Positions 7,874 through 14,832 of a DNA stretch of 41,435 nucleotides are shown one piece after another; within the stretch, counting starts at the first letter, position 1; every line of letters starts with the position of its first letter. The notes beneath the pieces are model-generated. The model was given only the letters and a program-made list of their open reading frames with translations, did no database searches and was not told the origin of the DNA. This DNA comes from a virus, in IMG/VR virus record IMGVR_UViG_3300010885_067782, positions 1-41,435 of that record. One strand, given 5' to 3'. A program made the translations under genes and the position numbers.

Positions 7874-8483
7874 CTTGTGTGACTCCTATTGTGTTGCTGC
7901 CGCCTGTGACATCCACGGTTGCATCGAATCCGTTCAGACCCGCCGTGCCGGTCTGGCTGACAGTGATGGCATTGCCATTACCACCAGTGCTTGTCACACG
8001 GGCCCTTGCTCCCAGTAGATTGGTTGTTGAACTTGTTATTCCCACTGTGTTGTTGTCACCGGTTGCATCCACTGTGGCTAAACTTTTAGCACCAGATGTG
8101 ATGTTGACATTGTTGGTATTACCGGTGATATTAGCTGTAATGATTGTGTCTGTACATGCTGTGGTAGGCGCAGCACCGCAACTGGCATTCACAGTGTTGA
8201 AACTGCCAGTTACATTGCTGGTCAGCTGTGCACCATTGCCCTGTATGTTGAACACACTATTGTTATTGCTGCCTATCTGGGTTATCATTACCAGCTGGCT
8301 GTTGCCACGAAATATGGTCTTGTTTACCTCGTCACCCACAACATTGTTGCTGCCAGTCTGTGTGACATCTATCGTACTGCTACTGCCTATCTGATCGATG
8401 TATACTGTATTCTGACTTTGAGCGAACACCGGAGTGGTGGCCATAAATGATAGTGCTAGCAACAGTTTTAAAAACTGTTTCAT
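7797..8483 (-). CDS. csgA-like: curlin-repeat amyloid subunit-like protein
   Basis: 228 residues with a classical signal peptide (residues 1-21, ending VFA|QS). The mature part consists of beta-strand repeats with Asn/Gln/Gly-rich turns: VYIDQIGSSSTIDVTQTGSN, LVMITQIGSNNNSVFNIQ, ITANITGNTNNVNI, ITVSQTGTAG, IGVTQGG, VNIKSVGSNNSITV. This is the pattern of CsgA/CsgB curlins, whose repeats stack into a cross-beta fibre. One Cys pair sits mid-protein. It directly follows csgG (12 nt) in transcription order, as expected for a substrate of that pore. Confidence 0.87.
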   Translation of the reverse strand: MKQFLKLLLALSFMATTPVFAQSQNTVYIDQIGSSSTIDVTQTGSNNVVGDEVNKTIFRGNSQLVMITQIGSNNNSVFNIQGNGAQLTSNVTGSFNTVNASCGAAPTTACTDTIITANITGNTNNVNITSGAKSLATVDATGDNNTVGITSSTTNLLGARARVTSTGGNGNAITVSQTGTAGLNGFDATVDVTGGSNTIGVTQGGTVDSTVNIKSVGSNNSITVRSGN

Positions 8484-8495
8484 AGCCTTTAAACC

Positions 8496-9341
8496 TCATT
8501 TTTTATCCGTCTTTCGATTCGCTGCCGCGAGTTCTTCTGCTGTAAGTGGAGCATGTTTCCACAGCCCCTTGACAATGCCTTGTTTGATTAGATCTACCAC
8601 TGCTGCTTCGATTGCAATTCTCACAGCGTAGGTAGTAGGTTCGTTTATTGTGACACCAGCTTCGAATTCCACTGCTTTGGTGCCAGCGTCGATAAATTTC
8701 ATTAGGTTAGCACTGGTGCCTGCTGAGTAAACAGTCTTGCTGGCACCCGAACTTAGTAGTACTTCGCCAGTGTGTACACTGACCAATCTGATGATGATTG
8801 TGACCTCATCGGTACGGTATTGTGTGTTGCCATCGATACCCAGGAATCTGGCGCCGATACCACCTGATCCCACATTGCTGTCATATCCAATGACACCGCC
8901 CTGTAACATGATACCAGCCACCAACATAGGTGCCAGAGGCTTGGCGTTCTGCCCTTCATAGGTCTCACGTTGATTGCGGATCAACTGACGTTCTTTGATC
9001 AGATCGTCCAGCCCCACACGTTCCACAGGTTTGAACCATTGGCCGTTGCCTGCATCTTGCAATGCTTTGATCAGGAACACTTCTGCTCCTTGGGTGACGG
9101 CACTGCTAAAAGTGCTGAACTTGTCGTTGGGCTTGCGCTGACCGGTCTTGTCAGTGAAGCTGTAAACAGCTACCACGATGGGAGGACCATCAGGTTTGCG
9201 TAATGTGGGCAGTTCAGCCAGTCTGGGCTTACTGATGATTTCAGGCATATCGTTGGGTTCCACACTGGTAGGGGTCTTGCCTACCAAGCTGGTGCAACCT
9301 GTCAGTGCTAGTAATAATATCAGCCCTATGTTCTTGATCAA
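8496..9341 (-). CDS. csgG: CsgG-type curli secretion lipoprotein
   Basis: 281 residues from a TTG start at 9341 that overlaps the csgF stop (TTGA). A GGGAG lies about 9 nt upstream. Longer starts on this frame would run back through csgF. The N-terminus is a lipoprotein signal peptide with lipobox LTGC. The body matches CsgG layout: VVAVYSFTDKTGQRKPND, AEVFLIKALQDAG, WFKPVERVGLDDLIKERQLIR, LMVAGIMLQGGVIGYDSN-like segment, then the pore-forming strands ending EVTIIIRLVSVHTGEVL. Length agrees with E. coli CsgG (about 277). It should form the outer-membrane channel that exports curlins. Confidence 0.93.
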   Translation of the reverse strand: MIKNIGLILLLALTGCTSLVGKTPTSVEPNDMPEIISKPRLAELPTLRKPDGPPIVVAVYSFTDKTGQRKPNDKFSTFSSAVTQGAEVFLIKALQDAGNGQWFKPVERVGLDDLIKERQLIRNQRETYEGQNAKPLAPMLVAGIMLQGGVIGYDSNVGSGGIGARFLGIDGNTQYRTDEVTIIIRLVSVHTGEVLLSSGASKTVYSAGTSANLMKFIDAGTKAVEFEAGVTINEPTTYAVRIAIEAAVVDLIKQGIVKGLWKHAPLTAEELAAANRKTDKK

Positions 9342-9784
9342 AATTTGAAACTCCCTATGGGCACACTGATCTCGGTACGGTTGCCAGTGGGATCTATCAT
9401 GGTCAACTTGATCATATTTGTTGTCACATCTTTGATCCAACTGATGGTTGTGCCTTCGAAATTCATAGAACCACTTGTGCTACCATCGCTGAACATGGCA
9501 TTGCTCATCTGTAAACTCAGCTGAGCATAGATGCGGCTTTCCAAGTTATTGAGAAATTTACTGAGATTGGTGTTCTTGGCAGCAGTTGCGATAGCATCCA
9601 TTGCTGCTTGTTCTTGTTGTTTGATAGCTTGCTTGCGATTGAATTCCAGATTCTCTATGGTAAGCGCATGGCTGCTGAACCCATCACCACTAAAGCTGGG
9701 ATTTTTAAAACCAAATACTTGCTCGCTCGCCATTAAAGGGCTGGAAATGATAAAAAATACAGCAAAAGGTATAATTTTACGCAT
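9338..9784 (-). CDS. csgF: CsgF-type curli assembly protein
   Basis: 148 residues with signal peptide (1-19, ending LMA|SE). The start of the mature chain, QVFGFKNPSFSGDGFSSH, has the Phe/Asn-Pro-x-Phe-Gly pattern by which CsgF inserts into the CsgG pore. The C-terminal half ends with DPTGNRTEISVPIGSFKF, similar to the beta region of CsgF. In E. coli CsgF caps CsgG and couples secretion to nucleation. It is the first gene of the unit; translation initiation lies inside a strong hairpin (see 9786-9817). Confidence 0.9.
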   Translation of the reverse strand: MRKIIPFAVFFIISSPLMASEQVFGFKNPSFSGDGFSSHALTIENLEFNRKQAIKQQEQAAMDAIATAAKNTNLSKFLNNLESRIYAQLSLQMSNAMFSDGSTSGSMNFEGTTISWIKDVTTNMIKLTMIDPTGNRTEISVPIGSFKF

Positions 9785-9785
9785 G

Positions 9786-9817
9786 AAAGCCTCCAGAAGT
9801 ATTTATCTGGAGGCTTT
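9786..9817 (-). promoter_or_regulatory. 12-bp inverted repeat hiding the csgF RBS, with a promoter-like loop
   Basis: A perfect 12-bp stem (9786-9797 with 9806-9817) and 8-nt loop lie directly upstream of the csgF ATG. On the minus strand the 3' arm contains GGAGG, 5 nt before the ATG, so a read-through transcript would have its RBS paired. GATAAATA (9807-9800), one mismatch from the T4 late-promoter consensus TATAAATA, spans the loop. A start about 6 nt further on would remove the 5' arm and expose GGAGG. T4 uses this design for a few genes. The hairpin is seen; the promoter activity is inferred. On the + strand it is followed by only a short T-run. Confidence 0.5.
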
Positions 9818-9836
9818 TGCAATTATGTTACTGTTT

Positions 9837-10559
9837 TTAGTTTTCTATGTGTATGCCGTTGGGCGCGATATGACCAGCTACGCCTGTACGGTCAAATAAT
9901 ACAGTGTGTTCCTTGGGTAAGAACATGTGCCACAGATGCTCGATATCGATGTAAGCACCAGCATCAGTACGGCTACGCATGTATTCGGTCATCTTCTGTA
10001 AGATATCGATAAACTCAGGAATACGATTCGTACCAAAGCTGTACACTCTCAACATGTGTTGCATGTCGGTGCCGGTCAATCCTGGTGGAAACTGGCTGAG
10101 CATACGTTTGCTGACCACATATTTGTCGCCTACGATGTCGTTTTCATAGTCTGTGGTACGAAATCTTTCAGTAAGTGTATATCTGCCTGACACTTTGAAC
10201 ACACGATCACAACCAGCATAGAAATCTTCTGCCAGTGCCATCTCGAAAAAACCCTGAGCTACCAACAGCTCTGTGAGATTCTTCACAGTGTCCTGATGCT
10301 CGATGTTCTTCTGGATCCACTGGACTGTTTCATCCGTGCTGAAGTCCACAAAGCGATCCACATCGGCAGTTAGTTTCTTGATAGTCTTCTTGTCCAGACC
10401 TGGCACACTGCAATCTGTCAGACAGATGAAAGCATCTGGGCATCTGGCTTTGATACTCTTGATGGTGTCCAGTGTCTGTTGCAACCGTTCTTCAGGCTTG
10501 TACACACTGAATTTGGCATTCACAGCACTGGTGACGAAAAATCCGTATCTCTTACTCAT
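9837..10559 (-). CDS. possible glycosyltransferase or sugar-processing protein
   Basis: The ATG at 10559 gives 240 residues and overlaps the epimerase stop by 8 nt; longer starts run back through the epimerase in another frame. The start GFFVTSAVNAKFSVYKPEERL, followed by LQQTLDTIKSIKARCPDAFICLTDCS, looks like the first strand-helix-strand of a GT-A-like nucleotide-sugar fold. A later segment CDRVFKVSGRYTLTERF would fit an acceptor region. I cannot match a defined family. Coupling to the epimerase supports a sugar role, for example in fibre or envelope glycan modification. Confidence 0.55.
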   Translation of the reverse strand: MSKRYGFFVTSAVNAKFSVYKPEERLQQTLDTIKSIKARCPDAFICLTDCSVPGLDKKTIKKLTADVDRFVDFSTDETVQWIQKNIEHQDTVKNLTELLVAQGFFEMALAEDFYAGCDRVFKVSGRYTLTERFRTTDYENDIVGDKYVVSKRMLSQFPPGLTGTDMQHMLRVYSFGTNRIPEFIDILQKMTEYMRSRTDAGAYIDIEHLWHMFLPKEHTVLFDRTGVAGHIAPNGIHIEN

Positions 10560-11586
10560 CCAAGTCCAACCAATCTGTACGCTTGAGTGTCCATTCCACC
10601 ACCTGGCTGATGCGTTCTGTGAGCTCGATCTTGGGTTCCCAGCCCATGCTACGCATGAGGTCTCCGCTGAGTGCATAACGCAAGTCATGTCCTGGGCGGC
10701 TGCTGTGGAAGTCCATGAGCTCATAGTTTAGCGGCTTGCCCTGTGCATCTGCAATCAGCTGAGCCAGTTGCAGGTTGTTGATCTCCTGCTTGCCCACCAG
10801 ATTGAACTTGGGACATACCTTGGTACCCATGTCTGTGTAATGGCGTTCATCCACATTGTTCAACAGGAACAACAGACCATCTGCCACATCTGATGCATGG
10901 ATATAAAAACGACTGCCAGGAATGGTCTTGGTCTTGTCGCTGTGTACAGTGATGGTTTCACCATCGCGCACCTTACGGATACACATGGGGATATACTTCT
11001 CAGGATGCTGACGCTGACCAAACACATTCATGGTATGTGTGATGATCACAGGCAACTTGTAGGTGTTCTCATAACACACTGCCAGTTCTTCACCACCAGC
11101 TTTGGTAGCCGAGTAGGGATTACCTGAATTATAACGATCGTATTCGCCATAGTTCACGCCCACTGGCGCTGGACCAAATACTTCGTCTGTGCTGAAGTAG
11201 ACAAATCGTTCCAGGTTTTCCTGCTTGCGAGCAAATTCCAGGATATTACAAGTGCCCACCACGTTGTCCAGCACGAACTCCATGGGATAGTCGATGCTGC
11301 GATCCACGTGACTGCCAGCAGCCAAATGCAGGATGATGTCACACTTTCCGATGCGTTGTGCTGTGAGTGGATTGATCTCTGCTCTGAGATCATGGAATAC
11401 GATCTTCACACGCTTGCGAGTTTCAGCATCATGATCCTGCATGACATCGTACAAGCGATTCAGGTTACCGGAAAAATCCAGTCGATCCAGACTGACGATA
11501 TTCCAGTCTGTGTGTTTTAGTAGAAGGTCGATTACGTGATGTGCGATGAAGCCAGCACCACCTGTTACCAATACATTTTTTGTCAT
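10552..11586 (-). CDS. NAD-dependent epimerase/dehydratase (dTDP-glucose 4,6-dehydratase-like)
   Basis: 344 residues, a full-length extended short-chain dehydrogenase. The Rossmann motif TGGAGFI is at residues 8-14; the acidic cofactor-binding residue follows in SLDRLDFSGN. STDEVFG at about 132-138 contains the Ser/Thr-Asp-Glu triad typical of RmlB-like dehydratases. Tyr158 and Lys162 (YSATK) complete the active site. RBS GGAG lies upstream of the ATG. Product: a 4-keto-6-deoxy-type sugar nucleotide is likely; the exact sugar cannot be set. It has its own promoter at 11608-11636. Confidence 0.88.
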   Translation of the reverse strand: MTKNVLVTGGAGFIAHHVIDLLLKHTDWNIVSLDRLDFSGNLNRLYDVMQDHDAETRKRVKIVFHDLRAEINPLTAQRIGKCDIILHLAAGSHVDRSIDYPMEFVLDNVVGTCNILEFARKQENLERFVYFSTDEVFGPAPVGVNYGEYDRYNSGNPYSATKAGGEELAVCYENTYKLPVIITHTMNVFGQRQHPEKYIPMCIRKVRDGETITVHSDKTKTIPGSRFYIHASDVADGLLFLLNNVDERHYTDMGTKVCPKFNLVGKQEINNLQLAQLIADAQGKPLNYELMDFHSSRPGHDLRYALSGDLMRSMGWEPKIELTERISQVVEWTLKRTDWLDLDE

Positions 11587-11607
11587 AGTATCTCCGCTAT
11601 TGTTGCT

Positions 11608-11636
11608 ATTATATAGTGACTGCTATCACAATGCAA
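11608..11636 (-). promoter_or_regulatory. sigma70-like promoter of the epimerase unit
   Basis: Minus-strand -10 box TATAAT (11613-11608) preceded by TTGCAT (11636-11631) with 17-nt spacing. The -35 is weak, but the same TTGCAT/TATAAT pair occurs upstream of clpS. The distance to the ATG leaves room for the RBS GGAG. Confidence 0.45.
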
Positions 11637-11639
11637 TAA

Positions 11640-11966
11640 TTAATTGTAATCTTTCTGACGTAGGCGTGGCAATCCACGCTCGTGACTGATGCTGTATTTC
11701 ATGTGCAGAGTGCTGTTGCTGTCACTGTTTTTGGGAACCAGTAATAGGAAAAATTTGGTTCGATTTTCCCATTTGCGCTGTTGTTCTATGTTGATTTTAT
11801 TATGTGGTGGCCAAGGTTGCACGATGGTGAATTCTGGAACGGCTTCCACCATTTCTAGAATATCACCATAATTCATACATGCCAGATATATGTTATTAGT
11901 ATCAGGGTAAACACGTTTACTATTCACACCTTCCAATAAGATCAGTGTGTTATTGTTCATATTCAT
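11640..11966 (-). CDS. unknown small protein
   Basis: From ATG 11966 (108 residues), overlapping the end of the upstream gene by 17 nt; ATG 11960 in the same frame is equally possible and neither has a strong RBS. The protein has alternating hydrophobic strands (NNTLILLEGV, TNNIYLACMNYGDILEMVEA, TKFFLLLVP) and a basic C-terminus. It contains the segment FTIVQPWPPHNKI. No family is recognised. Confidence 0.5.
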   Translation of the reverse strand: MNMNNNTLILLEGVNSKRVYPDTNNIYLACMNYGDILEMVEAVPEFTIVQPWPPHNKINIEQQRKWENRTKFFLLLVPKNSDSNSTLHMKYSISHERGLPRLRQKDYN

Positions 11967-12186
11967 TTTTAGGAATAAGCGGTTCATAAAGATCAGTATC
12001 CAGTGGTCTAGTAGCCTTGCTGGCTTTATCATACAAGGCAAAGCCTATGCCAGTGGATGATTCTTCATTGGGATAGGTGACCAGGACAACCTGATTACCA
12101 TAACCCTGATCGTATAAGATGCGATTCAAACGGTTGTATTGATGACGAATGGAAAATTCAGCAGTACAATCAACAAGTTGACCCAT
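11950..12186 (-). CDS. unknown small protein
   Basis: 78 residues from ATG 12186, with AGGTG about 5 nt upstream. The sequence is mixed alpha/beta: an Arg/Asn-rich start (FSIRHQYNRLNRILYDQGYG), then a strand QVVLVTYPN and GIGFALYDK. It lies 10 nt after the stop of the 12197-12484 gene and overlaps the next gene, so the three are probably one unit. No family is recognised. Confidence 0.55.
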   Translation of the reverse strand: MGQLVDCTAEFSIRHQYNRLNRILYDQGYGNQVVLVTYPNEESSTGIGFALYDKASKATRPLDTDLYEPLIPKNEYEQ

Positions 12187-12196
12187 GTTACACCTA

Positions 12197-12484
12197 TCAA
12201 TAAAGTTCGTGAGCGGGGACTACAACAGCACCACAACGGTCCATCTGTTGCTGTTCGGTATCTGGCAGAGCATCTTCTGGAATCACATACCAGCTGTCCA
12301 CATGTTCATGCAATGTGGGCTTGTGCTTTTCCACTTTACAGGCCACCTGATGTACCAGACGTTCTAGTACACTAGGATCAGTCACTGGTTTACGTCCCAG
12401 CCGCAACACATATTCACGTGTGGCGAAATCGCTGAAATGATCTTCCATTAGCGCAAGTACTCGAGTTTTAACAATCAGTTTCAT
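12197..12484 (-). CDS. unknown small protein, first gene of its unit
   Basis: 95 residues with the strongest RBS in the window (AGGAGGT, 6 nt before the ATG) and a clear promoter at 12509-12536. The product is charged and helical (ATREYVLRLGRKPVTDPSVL) with a His-rich middle (KHKPTLHEHVDSWYVIPEDAL). No motif of known function is visible. Strong signals for both transcription and translation suggest high expression early in infection. Confidence 0.65.
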   Translation of the reverse strand: MKLIVKTRVLALMEDHFSDFATREYVLRLGRKPVTDPSVLERLVHQVACKVEKHKPTLHEHVDSWYVIPEDALPDTEQQQMDRCGAVVVPAHELY

Positions 12485-12508
12485 CGGGTTACCTCCTGTT
12501 TACCATTA

Positions 12509-12536
12509 CTTATAACACACTTTGACGCCATGTCAA
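12509..12536 (-). promoter_or_regulatory. sigma70-like promoter for 12484 unit
   Basis: Minus strand: consensus TTGACA (12536-12531), 16-nt spacer, TATAAG (12514-12509). A normal leader with AGGAGGT follows. Confidence 0.65.
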
Positions 12537-12542
12537 GACAAT

Positions 12543-12564
12543 AAAAGGGCCTTGCGGCCCTTTT
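12543..12564 (-). terminator. intrinsic terminator after 12570-13070
   Basis: A 9-bp perfect stem AAAAGGGCC / GGCCCTTTT with a 4-nt loop begins 5 nt beyond the stop of the minus-strand gene. The stem has the A-run/GC-core/T-run form of intrinsic terminators, and since it is symmetric it may act in both directions. It separates the coiled-coil gene from the next promoter. Confidence 0.75.
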
Positions 12565-12569
12565 AGGTA

Positions 12570-13070
12570 TTATTTTTTAGCCTTGGGCTTCCTGGCCTTT
12601 TTGACCTTTTCTTTAACAGCTTTGACTTCGGCTATAATTTCATTGACCACTTTTTCTGGTAATGCTTCAGCTGCTTTAAGTTCTGTTTCTGCGTTTGCTA
12701 CTATAGCAGCAACTTCAGCTGTGACTTCAGTTACCATTGCTTCAGCTTCAGCTTTTAATTCCTCAGCTTTAACTTCCACAGCAGCCACTATGGTCTTCAC
12801 TTCTTCCACAACTGCTTCTGCTTTCACTTCCACAGCAGCCACTATGGTCTTCACTTCTTCCACAACTGCTTCTGCTTTCACTTCCACAGCAGCGATTTCA
12901 GTTTTGACTTCTGTAACAGCTTGTTCCACTTGGGCTTCTACAGCTTTGACATCTGCCTTTACTTCGTCTGCGACTTTCTGCACTTCTGCTTCAATCTTAG
13001 CCATGGTAGCGGCAGGTACTTCCGTAGTCTTGGGTGTTATTCCAAATAGTTTTTTTAACCAGTTTAACAT
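12570..13070 (-). CDS. Ala/Lys/Glu/Val-rich coiled-coil repeat protein
   Basis: 166 residues, preceded by GGAGAT. After a short start (MLNWLKKLFGITPK) almost the whole protein is a low-complexity amphipathic helix of VEVKAEAVVEEVK-type heptad/11-mer units, including one perfect 18-residue duplication. The C-terminus is basic (KARKPKAKK). The pattern resembles apolipoprotein/phasin-like or histone-H1-like helical proteins, which bind lipid surfaces or DNA respectively; sequence alone does not decide. It is transcribed separately, with a terminator directly behind it. Confidence 0.7.
   Translation of the reverse strand: MLNWLKKLFGITPKTTEVPAATMAKIEAEVQKVADEVKADVKAVEAQVEQAVTEVKTEIAAVEVKAEAVVEEVKTIVAAVEVKAEAVVEEVKTIVAAVEVKAEELKAEAEAMVTEVTAEVAAIVANAETELKAAEALPEKVVNEIIAEVKAVKEKVKKARKPKAKK
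12781..12888 (-). repeat. 54-bp perfect tandem repeat, two copies
   Basis: Positions 12781-12834 and 12835-12888 are identical, encoding 18 residues each inside the coiled-coil gene; flanking DNA carries partial copies. In-frame length (54 bp = 18 codons) allows expansion or contraction without frameshift. Confidence 0.9.
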
Positions 13071-13127
13071 CGATATCTCCTAGTTTACCTATTTACTACC
13101 GGAAGTATTACAGTTTTGTAAAAATGG

Positions 13128-13382
13128 TTATTTGGCAGGAACTAAATTTTTCACAGCATTGGTGATAGCAGTGTTGGTGACTTTAGTCAGGTCGACCTGA
13201 ACGTCCACGATCTTGGTGAATACGTCTTTGATTTCCTTGTTGGGAACATAAGCCAGCACTACATTAGCGGTATTGCGGTAAAATTCAGTGATTGATTCGA
13301 TATTCATTTTCTTCTCCTTGGTTGGGTTGGTGCCTGCACCGTCATTGATGAAGGCTAGTTCTGTAATTGTATAAGGCCACAT
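13128..13382 (-). CDS. small helical protein, possible phasin-like; two in-frame starts
   Basis: The long form from ATG 13382 has 84 residues and starts MWPYTITELAFIND, preceded by AAAGGA at 9 nt. A second in-frame ATG at 13307 has an even better RBS (AGGAG) and gives 59 residues (MNIESITEFYRNTANVVLAY to AVKNLVPAK). The short form is a single amphipathic helical unit. Either or both may be made. Its neighbour is the coiled-coil repeat gene. Phasin-like character is a weak guess from the helical pattern. Confidence 0.55.
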   Translation of the reverse strand: MWPYTITELAFINDGAGTNPTKEKKMNIESITEFYRNTANVVLAYVPNKEIKDVFTKIVDVQVDLTKVTNTAITNAVKNLVPAK

Positions 13383-13421
13383 TGGGTTGATTCCTTTGTT
13401 GCATTGCACATTTATTTATAA

Positions 13422-13450
13422 ATTATATTGCACCGCAGCAAAAAAGTCAA
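13422..13450 (-). promoter_or_regulatory. sigma70-like promoter of the 13382 gene
   Basis: Minus strand: TTGACT (13450-13445), 17-nt spacer, TATAAT (13427-13422). TATAAATA (13420-13413), identical to the T4 late consensus, follows directly. The -35 overlaps the end of the UV endonuclease gene. Confidence 0.6.
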
Positions 13451-14475
13451 TGATTATTTTGTAATTTCTGATATGCATGAAGTGCAAAGCTGGCCAAGTT
13501 CTTGCCTTTGCTCTCGCATTGGATGTCAAACTTGTCTGCAAACTGCAATACATAATCATTTACAGCAGTATTCCAATAAAAGTCGCTGTGTGCTCGCAAC
13601 TGGCCCTTCTTGTGGCCCGATTCCAACAACATGTTCATGTCAGGGGCAACGTCTACAGGGTGACCAACCAGATAGTCGTCACGGCTGACACTGTAATGTA
13701 ATACAGGGCGAACGCCGCGCCAACTATCAAGGATCCGAGCAATGCGAACATCATCAGGCGCAATATAAACTCCATCACGAACCCAAGCATGATGAACATC
13801 CAGTACAGTAGGCACAACATCAGCAAGAGCAAGGCAATCATCGATACCATATTTGTATTCCTCGTTCTCCACAGTGATGCAGTTGCGGGCCTCGGGGCTC
13901 AATCTGCCCAGGACAGCACGGATACCATCATGACCACGACGACCGCTGATGTGTACATTGCACTTGAAGTCCTGGAAAGTTTTACCATAACCCATCCAAC
14001 GGATGATGTCAGTGTGATACTCGAATTCTTCTATGCTGCGCTGAACAATATCATCATTATCCGATGCCAGCACCACAAACTGACCGGGATGCATACTGCA
14101 CCTGACATCAAGAGCTTTAGCAGTGGCACCCACCTTAGCGAACGCCCGCTCGCAATAATCACGCACATCCGGACGCTGCCAGAAATAACTGTACGTAGGC
14201 TCAGTGTAGACAGGCAACAGATTGCTGCTAAGACGCACCATTCTAAGGCCGGCATCTTGTTCTCCCACTTTCTTGATCAGTCTGTGTACAGCTTCGATGT
14301 TGTACACCATTATGTCCCACAGCTTCTGTTCAGCCACATCACGTGGTTGCCTGTTGAGCCAGGCCACGGTGGTGCCTTGGTCGGTGTACTGTTTGGCGTT
14401 ATCCTTGGCTTTGAGTCCGGCGGTCTGGTCAGGACGATCCAGCCACTTGCAGCAAAAGCCTATACGATTTGTCAT
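13447..14475 (-). CDS. uvsE: UV damage endonuclease (UvdE/UvsE family)
   Basis: 342 residues, close to the usual length. Typical TIM-barrel metal site motifs are present in order: IGFCCKW at the N-terminus, RLSSNLLPV, MHPGQFVVL, NVHISGR, TVENEE, VLDVHHAWV, VLHYSVSRDD and RAHSDFYW, which supply the His/Glu/Asp ligands. The enzyme nicks DNA 5' of UV photoproducts and starts light-independent repair. The ATG overlaps the stop of the upstream gene (ATGA), so the two are coupled. UV repair genes are common in phages of sunlit water. Confidence 0.93.
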   Translation of the reverse strand: MTNRIGFCCKWLDRPDQTAGLKAKDNAKQYTDQGTTVAWLNRQPRDVAEQKLWDIMVYNIEAVHRLIKKVGEQDAGLRMVRLSSNLLPVYTEPTYSYFWQRPDVRDYCERAFAKVGATAKALDVRCSMHPGQFVVLASDNDDIVQRSIEEFEYHTDIIRWMGYGKTFQDFKCNVHISGRRGHDGIRAVLGRLSPEARNCITVENEEYKYGIDDCLALADVVPTVLDVHHAWVRDGVYIAPDDVRIARILDSWRGVRPVLHYSVSRDDYLVGHPVDVAPDMNMLLESGHKKGQLRAHSDFYWNTAVNDYVLQFADKFDIQCESKGKNLASFALHAYQKLQNNH

Positions 14476-14795
14476 TCTGTTATCCCGTGTTGGAGTATGT
14501 ATAATGTTAGCACATTCATGGCATCTTCGCGATTACGAAAGTACAATTTATGTCTGACTTTGCTAAAATCCGAACTATAATCATAGTCACTGGCAAATCT
14601 TTCATTCCTGATAAGCACCTTGCGCCTATCGAACCAAGCCCAAGGTCCCATCTGACCTTGGGCTACTTTTCTCAATCCATTGAAAGTTTCATAATCAGGT
14701 ATGACCATCCTGTATTCAAAGTTATAGCGTTTGGCTTTCATACGATTGTCCGTAGGAGCCAAAATCACATTGCCTATTTGTTCACTCTTGCCCAT
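14472..14795 (-). CDS. unknown protein, probably from a leaderless mRNA
   Basis: The ATG at 14795 gives 107 residues starting MGKSEQIGNVIL. A longer frame from ATG 14810 exists, but its second and third codons are the -10 box of the promoter at 14802-14829, so the inner ATG, 6 nt after the -10, is preferred. The protein has basic/aromatic segments (RYNFEYRMVIPDYETFNGLRK, split by turns) and GPWAWFDRRKVLIRNERF. No family is recognised. It is coupled to uvsE by an ATGA overlap. Confidence 0.6.
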   Translation of the reverse strand: MGKSEQIGNVILAPTDNRMKAKRYNFEYRMVIPDYETFNGLRKVAQGQMGPWAWFDRRKVLIRNERFASDYDYSSDFSKVRHKLYFRNREDAMNVLTLYILQHGITE

Positions 14796-14801
14796 AATAC
14801 C

Positions 14802-14829
14802 AATATACATGATATCTGGTATATGTCAA
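14802..14829 (-). promoter_or_regulatory. sigma70-like promoter, leaderless geometry
   Basis: Minus strand: TTGACA (14829-14824), 16-nt spacer, TATATT (14807-14802), then exactly 6 nt to ATG 14795. Transcription would start at or next to the start codon. Confidence 0.65.
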
Positions 14830-14832
14830 CTG

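Noticed and set aside
7801-8394. + strand frame of 197 codons opposite the curlin gene
   Set aside because: It mirrors the repeat-rich curlin; its Leu/Val/Pro-rich product lacks features, whereas the minus strand has a signal peptide and curlin repeats.
9342-9440. Upstream extension of csgG
   Set aside because: The extra residues lie inside csgF in another frame and put polar sequence before the lipoprotein signal peptide.
2693-9784. Host chromosomal origin of the curli-like region (contig chimera)
   Set aside because: Neighbouring strand use, overlaps and promoter style are continuous with the phage genes on both sides; no integrase, att site or transposase borders it. A chimera cannot be fully excluded without read data.
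10560-10724. Upstream extension of the possible glycosyltransferase gene
   Set aside because: It overlaps the conserved end of the epimerase and is low in plausible folding; ATG 10559 fits the usual short overlap.
12583-13083. Long + strand frame opposite the coiled-coil gene
   Set aside because: It is the mirror of a low-complexity Ala/Lys/Glu/Val protein; composition (Ser/Thr/Ala runs) follows from the other strand and no RBS is present.
13413-13420. TATAAATA as a T4-type late promoter
   Set aside because: A complete sigma70-like promoter sits just upstream, so the element may be chance AT-rich sequence in its start region. The same applies to 33991-33998, where the octamer overlaps the tmRNA -10.
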